Source: Moraxella sp. VT-16-12 (lineage in GTDB: Bacteria; Pseudomonadota; Gammaproteobacteria; Pseudomonadales; Moraxellaceae). From it: DNA of 64,000 bases. A model generated the notes under the pieces. That model was not told where the DNA came from. It saw only the letters and a list, made by a program, of their open reading frames with translations, and did no database searches. The DNA lies in the NCBI RefSeq assembly GCF_002224245.2, contig NZ_NKHK02000002.1:1-64000 (forward strand), read 5' to 3'. The translations under genes were made by a program, and so were the position numbers. The first letter of the stretch is position 1, and each line of letters starts with the position of its first letter. Shown one piece after another: positions 28,096 to 37,448 of the stretch.

Positions 28096-29952
28096 ATGCC
28101 AAAACGCACCTTATCTGCATCCATCGCCCTACTGCTTAGCCCCCTTGCTGTGGCTGAAACCCCCCATGTGGAGCTTGACCCCATCAATATTACCGTCAGT
28201 CGCAGCCCGCAAGCCATCAGTCAGACTCCTGCTCGTGTGAGCGTAATTGGTGAGCGTGAAATCACACAAAACCCCACAGCAAATCTCTCTGACGTCTTAA
28301 AAAAAGAAGCCAGTATTTATATTAAACAAACAGGTGGCATTGGACAAGGCACCGAATTGTATTTGCGTGGCGGTTTGCCAACACATACCTTATTATTAAA
28401 AGATGGGGCAAGATTAAATACCCAAAACGGATTTAGCCCAAATTACACCGAACAAATCAGCCTAAATGGCGTCAATCGCATTGAGATTGTCAAGGGTGCT
28501 TCATCTGTACAATATGGCACAGACGCCATCAACGGCACCATTCAACTGATCAGTCAAACACCCACCCAAACCCATGCCTTTGCCACAGCGGTTTTTGGTG
28601 AAAATGACACCAACCATTATAGTGCTGGTGCTGATATTGTACACAATGGTTTTTTTGCTCAGATTAATGGACAACGCCTAGATAGCGATGGTACTCGCAT
28701 TTTAAACACGCAACACAAAGCCCAAAAAGCAGGATTTGACCAAAAAGGATTTGGTGCAAAACTTGGCTATGACAGCACCCTCCACAAAGCCCATGTTTTC
28801 TATCATCAAAATGAAGGTAATAATATCTACATGGACTATAACACACAGCAAAACAACAAAGTGCGTCAATTTAAAAATAACAGCACAGGGGTGAATTTAG
28901 AAGTAACTCCCCAAAATAATCTGACAGTAAACGCCCAATACGCTCTCTCCAAAGACACGCAAACTTGGGTAGATGGTACTGACACCCCTTATCAACCAAA
29001 CAACAAAAACACCGATGCCAATCTAATTGCTCGTTGGCATTTTACTCCCAACCAAAATCTCTTGGCAGGTGTCGCTTACTCAAAGAACCAGTACAAGACA
29101 AATATCCTTGCCGCTCATACCAAAATTGACAGTTTGGGTTATTACCTACAACACCAATATCAATCAGACAAGGTTAATACACAGCTTGGAGTGCGCCTAG
29201 AAGATAATGACCGTTTTGGCAATCACACCGTTGGTCAAGGCTCTATCCGTTACCATATCACGCCAAAGGCCAGTGTTTATACCAATATTGGTTCATCATT
29301 TAAAGCACCATATTTAGACCAGTTGTATTCTAAATGGGGTGGCAACACAGAGCTAAAACCTGAAAAAGGGCTGTCTTATGAAATCGGTGCCGATTACTTT
29401 ATTGATGATGACACCAAAGTATATGTCTCCGCTTTTCAAAACAAGCTCACCAACTTAATTTCAAGTGTCTGTATTGATAAATGCGATAGTGCCAATTCTT
29501 GGGAGCGTATCAATCAAAATCAAAACATTGACAAGACTCAACTGACAGGTGGCGAAGTGGGTGTAACATGGTCAAAAGATGATTTTTATGCTTCTGCCGA
29601 ATATGCTTATGTAGCAACCAAAAACAAATCAGGTGCCAATCAAGACAAAGAGCTGCCCTACCGCCCAAAACACACAGGCACGCTATCGGTGGGCTACGAC
29701 AATGGTGTTTATGGCGTTGGTACAAGCATGACCGCCCATAGTAAAAGCTTTGCAGATAGAGCCAATACCAGCTATGTGCGTGGTTATTATACCGCTGACC
29801 TAAACGCTCATTGGTACGTCAATTCAAACGTAAAACTATTTACCAACATCAAAAACTACTGGGGAACAGATCATAAATTGGTAGATAATTTTGGTTCTTG
29901 GTATATGAGTGGTGGTCGCCAAGCCAATATAGGTATAACCGTTAGCTACTAA
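28096..29952 (+). CDS. TonB-dependent outer-membrane receptor (BtuB-like size and layout)
   Basis: A 618-residue protein with a signal peptide (LSASIALLLSPLAVA), a TonB-box region (DPINITVSRSP), a plug domain with LSDVLKKEASIYIKQTGGIGQGTELYLR-type sequence (residues roughly 50-160) ending in VQYGTDAINGTIQLIS, and a 22-strand-type barrel ending in the aromatic terminus IGITVSY. Length and plug resemble BtuB, but no ligand-specific feature is visible and no cobalamin riboswitch precedes it. Substrate could be cobalamin, haem or a metal chelate. The ATG at 28096 has a GGAG site; the earlier open codons are not part of the protein. Confidence 0.88.
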   Translation: MPKRTLSASIALLLSPLAVAETPHVELDPINITVSRSPQAISQTPARVSVIGEREITQNPTANLSDVLKKEASIYIKQTGGIGQGTELYLRGGLPTHTLLLKDGARLNTQNGFSPNYTEQISLNGVNRIEIVKGASSVQYGTDAINGTIQLISQTPTQTHAFATAVFGENDTNHYSAGADIVHNGFFAQINGQRLDSDGTRILNTQHKAQKAGFDQKGFGAKLGYDSTLHKAHVFYHQNEGNNIYMDYNTQQNNKVRQFKNNSTGVNLEVTPQNNLTVNAQYALSKDTQTWVDGTDTPYQPNNKNTDANLIARWHFTPNQNLLAGVAYSKNQYKTNILAAHTKIDSLGYYLQHQYQSDKVNTQLGVRLEDNDRFGNHTVGQGSIRYHITPKASVYTNIGSSFKAPYLDQLYSKWGGNTELKPEKGLSYEIGADYFIDDDTKVYVSAFQNKLTNLISSVCIDKCDSANSWERINQNQNIDKTQLTGGEVGVTWSKDDFYASAEYAYVATKNKSGANQDKELPYRPKHTGTLSVGYDNGVYGVGTSMTAHSKSFADRANTSYVRGYYTADLNAHWYVNSNVKLFTNIKNYWGTDHKLVDNFGSWYMSGGRQANIGITVSY

Positions 29953-30035
29953 AAACGTAATTGTCAAATACTTAGTCCAGACAATAGGTTTGGACTGTTT
30001 TTGTTTTATGGCTGTTTGTGCTAAAATAACAAACC

Positions 30036-30112
30036 ACCAAGAGATGTTGCGTCCGCTTATCGGTCAGGCTTGGCGTTCTTGATATGTTAAAAGAGCAAAA
30101 CAACGACATCTG
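30036..30112 (+). ncRNA. Candidate S-adenosylhomocysteine (SAH) riboswitch in the ahcY leader
   Basis: The leader folds like the known SAH riboswitch. P1 is CCAAG (30037-30041) with CTTGG (30069-30073). P2 is CCG (30053-30055) with CGG (30061-30063), flanked by the conserved TGC and CAGG. The pseudoknot is AGATGT (30042-30047) with ACATCT (30106-30111). P4 is CGTT (30074-30077) with AACG (30102-30105), with an extended loop. The order matches the Ralstonia RNA, where GAGCGC pairs with GCGCTC. It ends about 50 nt before the ahcY ATG. SAH binding would be expected to raise AhcY, which removes SAH. Confidence 0.8.
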
Positions 30113-30162
30113 CGTTTTTGTATTTATTTTTAAATTTTAATGGTTAATTTTAAGGAAACTGT

Positions 30163-31536
30163 ATGAACGCAGTGTCAAATTTTACCGATTATAAAGTCGC
30201 TGATATTAGCCTAGCTGACTTTGGTCGCAAAGAGATTAAACTTGCCGAAACCGAAATGCCTGCCTTGATGGGCATTCGTAAACGCTATGCCAGCGAGCAA
30301 CCTTTAAAGGGAGCAAAGATTGTTGGCTGTATCCACATGACCATTCAAACGGCTGTACTCATTGAGACTTTGGTGGCACTTGGGGCAGAAGTTCGCTGGA
30401 CATCGTGCAATATTTTCTCCACCCAAGACCATGCAGCAGCGGCGATTGCACAGGCAGGCATTCCTGTCTTTGCTTGGAAGGGCGAGACCGAAGAAGAATA
30501 TGAGTGGTGCTTAGAGCAGCAAATCCACAAAGACGGCAAACTTTGGGATGCCAACCTTATCTTAGATGACGGTGGCGATTTGACCGCACTCATTCATAAT
30601 AAATACCCACAAATGCTAGATAACATTCATGGCATCAGTGAAGAAACCACCACAGGCGTTCACCGTTTGCTTGATATGCTAGGCAAAGGCACACTCAAAG
30701 TCCCCGCCATCAATGTCAATGACGCCGTTACCAAATCCAAAAACGACAACAAATACGGCTGTCGCCACAGTCTTAATGACGCCATCAAGCGTGGTACGGA
30801 TATGCTCTTGTCGGGTCGGCGTGCCTTGGTCATCGGTTATGGCGATGTTGGCAAAGGCTCAGCTCAAAGCCTACGCCAAGAAGGCATGATTGTGCGTGTC
30901 AGCGAGATTGACCCCATTTGTGCCATGCAAGCGTGTATGGACGGCTATGAGCTGGTCTCCCCCTTTGTAAACGGCGAGCAAAGCCAAGGGGTAAACACCG
31001 CCTTACTCCAAGATACCGATTTGATTGTTACCACCACAGGCAACTATCATGTGTGCAATGCCGAAATGTTAAAAGCCTTAAAATCCACCGCCGTGGTGTG
31101 CAATATCGGACATTTTGACACTGAGATTGACACTCAGTTTATGCGTCAAACTTGGCGTTGGGTAGAAGTCAAACCCCAAGTCCACCAAGTGTATCGCTCT
31201 GATGACGAGACAGATTATCTGATTGTTTTGTCCGAAGGTCGCCTTGTGAACTTAGGTAACGCCACAGGACACCCATCACGCATTATGGATGGCTCATTTG
31301 CCAACCAAGTGCTGGCTCAAATCCATCTTTACAAAGAAGCCTTTGCCAATCTGCCAAGTGCTGAAAAGCCAAGCAAAGTCTATGTCAAAGTGCTGCCCAA
31401 AAAGCTAGACGAAGAAGTTGCTGCTGCCATGGTCGCAGGCTTTAATGGTGTCATCACCAAACTCACCCAAGAACAAGCCGACTATATTGGCGTGGCGGTT
31501 GATGGTCCATTTAAGGCAGATGAATACAAATACTAA
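30163..31536 (+). CDS. ahcY: Adenosylhomocysteinase (S-adenosylhomocysteine hydrolase)
   Basis: AhcY splits S-adenosylhomocysteine to adenosine and homocysteine, relieving product inhibition of methyltransferases. The 457-residue protein has [43 protein letters not shown], the NAD-binding [16 protein letters not shown], and the C-terminal [10 protein letters not shown] typical of the family. An AAGGAA-type site precedes the ATG. Upstream lies the SAH-riboswitch-like leader; downstream is a strong terminator, so it is a single-gene unit. Confidence 0.98.
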   Translation: MNAVSNFTDYKVADISLADFGRKEIKLAETEMPALMGIRKRYASEQPLKGAKIVGCIHMTIQTAVLIETLVALGAEVRWTSCNIFSTQDHAAAAIAQAGIPVFAWKGETEEEYEWCLEQQIHKDGKLWDANLILDDGGDLTALIHNKYPQMLDNIHGISEETTTGVHRLLDMLGKGTLKVPAINVNDAVTKSKNDNKYGCRHSLNDAIKRGTDMLLSGRRALVIGYGDVGKGSAQSLRQEGMIVRVSEIDPICAMQACMDGYELVSPFVNGEQSQGVNTALLQDTDLIVTTTGNYHVCNAEMLKALKSTAVVCNIGHFDTEIDTQFMRQTWRWVEVKPQVHQVYRSDDETDYLIVLSEGRLVNLGNATGHPSRIMDGSFANQVLAQIHLYKEAFANLPSAEKPSKVYVKVLPKKLDEEVAAAMVAGFNGVITKLTQEQADYIGVAVDGPFKADEYKY

Positions 31537-31545
31537 TCAGCCCCA

Positions 31546-31576
31546 TAAAAGCGGTAAGTTTCTTACCGCTTTTTTA
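31546..31576 (+). terminator. Rho-independent terminator after ahcY
   Basis: AAAAGCGGTAAG and CTTACCGCTTTT form a perfect 12-bp stem around TTT, followed by more T residues. It lies 10 nt past the ahcY stop. Confidence 0.92.
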
Positions 31577-31598
31577 GTCATTTATTTAAGGACATTTT

Positions 31599-32229
31599 AT
31601 GCAAACACTCATCAACGCCCTAGACAGCCAAGACTGGCTTACCTATGATACCCACAAAAAAGCACTCATCAAGCAGTTTATCAGCAATCACGACAGCAAA
31701 GGCTTGGTTGATTTTTGGCAAACACTACTAAAACAGGTTGCCAGCTTTGAACAATATCAACGCACCCTATCATCGGTTTGATACCAGTGCTTTTGTAAGC
31801 GACATCAAAAGACTGCTCACCCAAGGCACTAACCTTGCCAAGACAGATGACAGCATCAAAGCCTTTTATTATGAATATTATTATGATGGCTCTGATGCTA
31901 GCACAGGCAATTTATTCTTATGCACACGATTTGACCAAGACCCAGACAGCGATTGGGCAAGTGAGTTTGATGTTGTGCTTGAAGGTATGTGCATTGCCCC
32001 TTATTTTGATTTTGACCCAGATTGGCAAATGCCCAACCAAACACGCACCGTTGCCTGCGACTATGTACACAGCGTACTACTTAGCACCACGCTGACGCAA
32101 CAGCCCCCACCCTTGCCATTTGCTTTTGCCAGTCATGACAACCCCGATAATACGGTCATTATACTAGCCGATGGCGTTTGGTGGCATGAGACCAATCATG
32201 CTAAAATGCCACTTATTTTATTTGACTGA
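31599..32229 (+). pseudogene. Frameshifted gene of unknown family, possibly an immunity-type protein
   Basis: A start with a good AAGGA site at 31599 gives 60 residues (ending at TGA 31779-31781). The +1 frame then continues without a proper start through a 150-residue acidic, aromatic-rich sequence (AFYYEYYYDGSDASTGNLFLC, SDWASEFDVVLEG) to a stop at 32229. The two parts join near 31740-31780 and together would make about 210 residues, so one frameshift in a single gene is the simplest reading. Only 19 nt separate it from the Imm51-type gene. The family is not recognised; the composition is like small cytosolic immunity proteins. Confidence 0.55.
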
Positions 32230-32248
32230 TGACATATTTAGGAGCTTT

Positions 32249-32596
32249 ATGACCACATTTAAACAAGCAATCACACCTTTTTTGTGGGTGGAACACACAA
32301 CAGGCGTTTCGGTGATTATGAATGACGTAGGAGATTATCAGCAGTTTATTTTTGATAGTCGTGCGGACGAAGGCTTTACAGGTAATGGTTATGACTGGCA
32401 ATCGCTGGCGGTGATATTTTTAAAAGAAACTTTACCAGAGTTGGTTGATGTGATAAATTTTGATTCAGAAAGCGGTATGTTTTGTGCGTATTCAGACAAT
32501 CAAACAGCCCTAAACACCTTTGTGGTAGCCTTTAAAAAGGCTTGTGAAAACAAAGCGTTGATTTTGGCGTTATTTCAAAAAGCGGAGCTTGACTAA
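32249..32596 (+). CDS. Imm51-type immunity protein (orphan)
   Basis: A 115-residue acidic protein whose pattern (FDSRADEGFTGNGYDW, FDSESGMFCAYSDN, then AFKKACENK) matches the Immunity protein 51 family that neutralises polymorphic toxins. The ATG at 32249 has a TAGGAG site; the open frame begins 26 codons earlier inside the preceding gene. No toxin gene is nearby, so it is an orphan immunity gene, perhaps protecting against toxins from neighbouring strains. The target toxin is unknown. Confidence 0.72.
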   Translation: MTTFKQAITPFLWVEHTTGVSVIMNDVGDYQQFIFDSRADEGFTGNGYDWQSLAVIFLKETLPELVDVINFDSESGMFCAYSDNQTALNTFVVAFKKACENKALILALFQKAELD

Positions 32597-32692
32597 ACTA
32601 GTAGGCTGTTTGCTTGGTTGCACCCTAATTGACACGCATAAAAAATTGTAAGAATTTGACCAAACGGCACGTCTTATCAATAAATGAATTAT

Positions 32693-32711
32693 CATGATGA
32701 TAATCATTTGG
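32693..32711. promoter_or_regulatory. Possible Fur box upstream of msrAB
   Basis: CATGATGATAATCATTTGG matches the 19-bp Fur consensus GATAATGATAATCATTATC at 14 of 19 positions by hand alignment. It ends 41 nt before the msrAB ATG, where a repressor could block the promoter. Confidence 0.4.
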
Positions 32712-32752
32712 CATTATCCGCCAAACAAATTTGTCAATCCCAAGGAGCGACT

Positions 32753-34450
32753 ATGTCCAGACTGCCGTCAAAACGTGTGCTAAAAAAACTTTGCACCATC
32801 AGCCTCAGCATTATCGCCAGTACCAGTGCTTTACTTGCTTGTGGCAACATACACGACAACAAACCCAGTCATTCCACCCACACCACCAAGAGTAAAGATA
32901 TGTTACCGACCAACACTTTAACACAGTTATCCACCCTACCCCAACTCACCCAAGGCTTGGGCGACACAGGCAAAAGTGTCATTGACCCAAATAAACCCAC
33001 CTTGGTGAAGTTTTGGGCAAGCTGGTGTCCTTTATGCTTATCCACCTTGCAAGAAACCCATGGCTGGCGTAACGACCCTAATTTGGCAGGCTTTAATATC
33101 ATCACTGTTGCCAGCCCCACCCACCTAAACGAAAAAAACACCCAAGACTTTACCAACTGGTATCAAGTGCTACAAGCCGATTATCCCAACTTGCCTGTAC
33201 TCATTGACAGTAGCGGTCAGCTCATTAAAGAGCTTGGCATACAAGTGTATCCCAGCTGGGCGATACTTGACAAAAACGGACAGCTTGTGTATTTAAATAA
33301 GGGCAATCTTAGCGTTGAGCAAGTGTCTTATTTGGCAAAAAACCCACAAGCATTAAGCGAGCTAAAAGCCCAAAGCCACCAAACCGCCATGCCCACCAAA
33401 GATAAAGACGATGTGTATTATAGCAATCAAGGCACACCCTTAAACACCAAAACCATCTATTTGGCGGGCGGCTGTTTTTGGGGTGTGGAAGCCTATTTTG
33501 AGCGGATTGATGGTGTGGTAGATGCCATCAGTGGTTATGCCAATGGCGATGAAACACTCCAAAATCCAAGCTATGAACAGGTCATTGCAGGCTCAGGACA
33601 CGCCGAAACCGTCAAAGTGGTTTATGATGCTGACAAGGTGGATTTGGACACCTTGCTACGTTATTATTTTAGAATCATTGACCCAACCAGTGTCAATAAA
33701 CAAGGCAATGACCGTGGCATACAGTATCGCACAGGCGTTTATTATACCGACCCAAGCGACAAAGCGGTCATTGATAACGCCTTAAATCAGCTACAACAAA
33801 AACACAAAGCCCCCATTGTGGTAGAAAATCTGCCCCTAAGCCATTTTGCCCTTGCCGAAGAGTATCACCAAGATTATCTGACCAAAAACCCGAATGGCTA
33901 CTGTCATGTGGATTTAAGCCTTGCCAATGACAAAATTGTCAGCAAAACCCAAACGCTACCTAAGGCAAGCACCGTTCAAGAAGCCCTTGACCCCAGACGT
34001 TATCAAGATTTTGATAAAGACAATTTAAAAAATACCCTAACCAAAGCTCAATACGACATCACCCAAAACGCAGGCACAGAGCGAGCATTTAGCCATGCCT
34101 ATGACCATTTGTTTGATGAAGGGCTGTATGTGGATATTGTCAGCGGTGAGCCACTGTTTTTATCCACCAACAAATACAACTCAGGCTGTGGCTGGCCAAG
34201 TTTTACCAAGCCGATTGCCCCAGAGGTCATCAATGAGCATACCGACACCAGCTACAACATGGTACGCACCGAAGTACGCTCACGCATTGCCGATTCGCAT
34301 TTGGGGCATGTGTTCCCTGACGGTCCAAAGGCACGGGGTGGACTGCGATACTGCATCAATGGCGATGCCTTAAAATTCATTCCCAAAGCGGACATGGAAA
34401 AACAAGGCTATGGGGCGTTATTGCCACTGATTAAACCTGCCAAACCTTAA
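32753..34450 (+). CDS. msrAB: Three-domain thioredoxin/MsrA/MsrB methionine sulfoxide reductase lipoprotein (PilB type)
   Basis: A 565-residue repair enzyme for oxidised methionine in envelope proteins. It starts with a lipoprotein signal whose lipobox LLAC puts the lipidated Cys at residue 30. A thioredoxin-like domain has WCPLC (Cys92/Cys95), an MsrA domain has [10 protein letters not shown] near residue 240 for S-sulfoxides, and an MsrB domain has CGWPSF and RYCIN for R-sulfoxides. The same fusion is known as PilB in Neisseria. The ATG at 32753 has an excellent AAGGAG site. The thioredoxin domain would take electrons from a DsbD-like protein. A Fur-like box lies just upstream. Confidence 0.95.
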   Translation: MSRLPSKRVLKKLCTISLSIIASTSALLACGNIHDNKPSHSTHTTKSKDMLPTNTLTQLSTLPQLTQGLGDTGKSVIDPNKPTLVKFWASWCPLCLSTLQETHGWRNDPNLAGFNIITVASPTHLNEKNTQDFTNWYQVLQADYPNLPVLIDSSGQLIKELGIQVYPSWAILDKNGQLVYLNKGNLSVEQVSYLAKNPQALSELKAQSHQTAMPTKDKDDVYYSNQGTPLNTKTIYLAGGCFWGVEAYFERIDGVVDAISGYANGDETLQNPSYEQVIAGSGHAETVKVVYDADKVDLDTLLRYYFRIIDPTSVNKQGNDRGIQYRTGVYYTDPSDKAVIDNALNQLQQKHKAPIVVENLPLSHFALAEEYHQDYLTKNPNGYCHVDLSLANDKIVSKTQTLPKASTVQEALDPRRYQDFDKDNLKNTLTKAQYDITQNAGTERAFSHAYDHLFDEGLYVDIVSGEPLFLSTNKYNSGCGWPSFTKPIAPEVINEHTDTSYNMVRTEVRSRIADSHLGHVFPDGPKARGGLRYCINGDALKFIPKADMEKQGYGALLPLIKPAKP

Positions 34451-34457
34451 TGCAAGA

Positions 34458-34490
34458 TAAAAATGGCACAGCTTAGGTTGTGCTATTTTT
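34458..34490 (+). terminator. Rho-independent terminator after msrAB
   Basis: AAAAATGGCACA pairs with TGTGCTATTTTT (one G-U) around a 9-nt loop, with a T-run on the distal arm. It lies 8 nt past the stop. Confidence 0.82.
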
Positions 34491-34568
34491 ACCAAATCAC
34501 ACAAGACTTAATTTTAAATCTTTCAACACAACCACCATAATTTTCATTAAACCTTTGTCAAAACTTGT

Positions 34569-34574
34569 TATAAT
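34569..34574 (+). promoter_or_regulatory. Candidate extended -10 of the metF promoter
   Basis: TTGTTATAAT ends at 34574, 32 nt before the metF ATG. It is identical to the decamers before sotB and the DUF2062 gene. No clear -35 is visible. Confidence 0.5.
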
Positions 34575-34606
34575 AATAAAATTTTTATCAATTTTGAGAA
34601 CATTTT

Positions 34607-35554
34607 ATGACAAATGCCCTACACCGCATAACTGCTATTGAGAGCCTACTTGGCGAGCTAAAAAACGACTTACAAGCCACACCCAGCCACACGTCCAGCC
34701 AAGCAAAAACCACCAAAGTGCCATTTTCTTTTGAGTTTTTTCCTGTCAAAAGCGATGACGCCCAAAACAAACTGCTTGACATCTTTGACACGCTAAACGC
34801 CTTAAACCCCAGCTATTTTAGCGTAACCTATGGTGCAGGTGGCTCAACCCGTGAACGCACGCTTGGCATTGTCAAGGCATTAAGCGAAAAATCCGCTACA
34901 CCGATTGCTCCGCACATGTCCTGTATCGGTGATGGCAAACGTGAAATTGGTGAATTGTTGGATTATTATAAGGATTTGGGGGTCAATCGCGTGGTGGCGT
35001 TGCGTGGTGATTTGCCATCTGGCATGGTGGGCTATGGTGAGCTGCCTTTTGCGTTGGATTTGGTCAAATACATCCGTGAGCATAGTGGCGAGCATTTTGC
35101 CATCAAGGTGGCTGCCTATCCAGAAATGCACCCACAGGCACGCTCTTTTAAGGCGGACATTGATGTGTTGGCGGACAAATATCACGCAGGGGCAAATGAA
35201 GCCATCACGCAGTTTTTTTATAATGTGGACAGCTATCTGTTTTTGCGTGATGAGCTTGCCAAGCGTGGCATTCACCAAGACAAATTCCCCATCATCGCAG
35301 GGATTATGCCCATCACCAAAGCAAGCAATCTGATTCGTTTTGCTGACAGTGCTGGGGCGGACATTCCTCGCTACATCAGAAAACAGCTTGCCGACTTTGG
35401 TGATGACAGCAAAGCCATTCGTCAGTTTGGTTTTGAAGTGGTGTACAACTTATGTCAAAAACTGATTGCAGAAGGCGTGCCAAGTTTGCATTTTTATAGT
35501 ATGAATACCGTCAAGCCCAACAAAGAGCTGGTAGAAGCGTTGGGATTGGTCTGA
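34607..35554 (+). CDS. metF: Methylenetetrahydrofolate reductase
   Basis: MetF reduces 5,10-methylene-THF to 5-methyl-THF, the methyl donor for methionine synthesis. The 315-residue TIM-barrel flavoprotein shows FSFEFFPVKSDDAQ with the catalytic Glu, SVTYGAGGSTRERT, VALRGDLPSG, FAIKVAAYPEMHPQA and ITQFFYNVDSYL. The first 35 residues are a family-variable extension. It stands between two terminators as its own transcription unit and lies 3 kb from ahcY; here it has no SAH-type leader. Confidence 0.96.
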   Translation: MTNALHRITAIESLLGELKNDLQATPSHTSSQAKTTKVPFSFEFFPVKSDDAQNKLLDIFDTLNALNPSYFSVTYGAGGSTRERTLGIVKALSEKSATPIAPHMSCIGDGKREIGELLDYYKDLGVNRVVALRGDLPSGMVGYGELPFALDLVKYIREHSGEHFAIKVAAYPEMHPQARSFKADIDVLADKYHAGANEAITQFFYNVDSYLFLRDELAKRGIHQDKFPIIAGIMPITKASNLIRFADSAGADIPRYIRKQLADFGDDSKAIRQFGFEVVYNLCQKLIAEGVPSLHFYSMNTVKPNKELVEALGLV

Positions 35555-35576
35555 CTTTATGACTTGTATCTTTATC

Positions 35577-35607
35577 ATAAAAGTGGTAGATTATTTACCA
35601 CTTTTAT
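35577..35607 (+). terminator. Rho-independent terminator after metF
   Basis: AAAAGTGGTA and TACCACTTTT form a perfect stem around a short AT loop, with T residues following. Confidence 0.82.
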
Positions 35608-35639
35608 ACGTTTAGCACTTCGCCAAGATAGGGATTATT

Positions 35640-36257
35640 ATGGATAAAGAGCAAGGCAAAATCGTACATTTTCACGCTGATAAAAAATTTGGATTTATTC
35701 AATATCGGGGCAATAGGGAGATATTTTTTCATCAACGTCAGTTTCGGGCAGGACGCACCCCCATCATTGGCGAAATGGTGGTATTTGAAATCACCAAGGA
35801 TAAGGCAGGCAGGGATTGTGCCGATAACGTCCAAGAACTTGCTTTTGTGCAAAAACAACAAGCCAGACGCCAGCAATACGAAATTTATCAAGAACGCCAA
35901 GAACAAAAAAACGGCTTGTTAAATGCCATTTGTGGTTTCGCCACCATGTATTTTGTCATCATGACCGCCTTATCATTGATGACTGATGTGCCAAACTATC
36001 TGCCTGTGTACTATGTGGCACTTGGACTGGTGAGTTTTTTGATGTATCACAAGGACAAACAATCCGCTCAAACTGGGCAATGGCGAACCCCTGAGCTTTC
36101 CTTGCATATGATTGATGGACTGGGTGGCTGGATTGGGGCAAGTTTTGCTCATCGCCTGCTAGACCACAAAGCCACCAAAGCAAACTTTCGCACGATGTTT
36201 TATGCCACCATTGCCCTACATATCATGGTGGTCATTGGGGTATTTGCCCTGATTTAG
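35640..36257 (+). CDS. Cold-shock-domain protein with DUF1294 membrane domain
   Basis: A 205-residue protein. Residues 1-70 form a cold-shock-like OB fold (GKIVHFHADKKFGFIQ, then EIFFHQRQF, replacing the usual RNP motifs). A charged linker leads to the DUF1294 region with three or four hydrophobic helices and DGLGGWIGASFAHRLLDHKATK, its signature. It would tether a nucleic-acid-binding domain to the inner membrane; function is unknown. Its last 26 nt overlap the convergent VWA gene. Confidence 0.85.
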   Translation: MDKEQGKIVHFHADKKFGFIQYRGNREIFFHQRQFRAGRTPIIGEMVVFEITKDKAGRDCADNVQELAFVQKQQARRQQYEIYQERQEQKNGLLNAICGFATMYFVIMTALSLMTDVPNYLPVYYVALGLVSFLMYHKDKQSAQTGQWRTPELSLHMIDGLGGWIGASFAHRLLDHKATKANFRTMFYATIALHIMVVIGVFALI

Positions 36258-37437
36258 CTTGGTCGCCACGCACCGCCTTAATGCCCTTATCGCTTGCCCA
36301 CGCAAGCACGTCTTCACGTTTTAAGGCGGTTGCCATCATGTCAGGAAATTCATCAGGCGTACAAGCAAACACAGGACAATCCAAAGACGCCATCACTTTG
36401 GCCAACTGCTCATCATAAGCAGGTCGCCCATCATCTGATAAAGCAAGCAGGACAATGACGTTCACGCCTTGGCGTTTTAAATTGGCAACACGAGCAATCA
36501 GCTCTTTTTCGTTGCCCCCTTCGTACAAATCAGTAATCAGCACCAAATGCGTTTTGGCAGGGTGCTCCACCTTATTAGCACAATACGCCACCGCTTGATT
36601 AATGTCTGTACCGCCACCAAGTTGCACCCCAAATAGCACTTGTACAGGGTCAGCAAGCTCATCGGTCAAATCCAGCACCACCGTATCAAAACACACAAGA
36701 CGAGTTTTAAGGGCAGGAATGCTTGCCAGTACCGCCGCAAAAATCGCACTATACACCACCGATGTTGCCATACTGCCAGATTGGTCCACACACAAAATCA
36801 CTTCATCAAGCTCAGTTTGACGATTTTGTCGCATAAATCCAATGAGTGTCTCAGGAATGACTGTTTGATAATCAGCCTGATAATGACGTAAATTTGCCTG
36901 TATTGTTCGCCCCCAATCTATGTCAGCATGGCGTGGACGATGAGTGCGTTTGGCTTTATTAACCGCGCCTTTTACCGCTTCTGTGGTTTTGTTTTGTAGT
37001 TTGGCAAGCATTTCATCTACCACTTTTTTAACCACAACACGAGCGGTATCCAAGGTTTTATCAGGCATTGCCGAACGTAAACTCACCAAATCTGCCACCA
37101 AATGCACATCGGCTTGCATGGCGGACAAGAATTCAGGCTCTAACAACATTTGTTTTAGCCCAAGTCGCTCAAAAGCGTCTTTTTGTACCACCTGCACAAC
37201 AGAGCTTGGAAAAAACTCTCGTATGTCGCCCAGCCATTTGGCAACTTTGGGGGCAGAACGTCCAAGACCGCTCTTTTTGCCGTCATCACCATCACCATAC
37301 AAAGCAGTTAAAGCTTGCGATAATCGCTTATCCCTATCGGATAAAGTATGTGCAAATTCAGGCTCATCTCCCCCCAAAATCATCTGCCAACGGCGAGATT
37401 TTTCTTGTGCGTTAGTTGTATCATAAACATCATTCAT
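36232..37437 (-). CDS. VWA-domain protein of a MoxR-DUF5682-VWA operon
   Basis: A 401-residue CoxE/ViaA-like protein. The N-terminal half is helical. The C-terminal von Willebrand A domain has a complete MIDAS: DQSGS (residues 218-222), GGGTDIN and ITDLYEGG. VWA proteins of this kind partner with MoxR AAA+ ATPases (as in RavA-ViaA or CbbQ-CbbO), which remodel a third protein. The MoxR gene is two genes upstream on the same strand, with a DUF5682 gene between. An AGGG site precedes the ATG. Confidence 0.88.
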   Translation of the reverse strand: MNDVYDTTNAQEKSRRWQMILGGDEPEFAHTLSDRDKRLSQALTALYGDGDDGKKSGLGRSAPKVAKWLGDIREFFPSSVVQVVQKDAFERLGLKQMLLEPEFLSAMQADVHLVADLVSLRSAMPDKTLDTARVVVKKVVDEMLAKLQNKTTEAVKGAVNKAKRTHRPRHADIDWGRTIQANLRHYQADYQTVIPETLIGFMRQNRQTELDEVILCVDQSGSMATSVVYSAIFAAVLASIPALKTRLVCFDTVVLDLTDELADPVQVLFGVQLGGGTDINQAVAYCANKVEHPAKTHLVLITDLYEGGNEKELIARVANLKRQGVNVIVLLALSDDGRPAYDEQLAKVMASLDCPVFACTPDEFPDMMATALKREDVLAWASDKGIKAVRGDQAKSGQIPQ

Positions 37438-37448
37438 TTTTAATCGCC

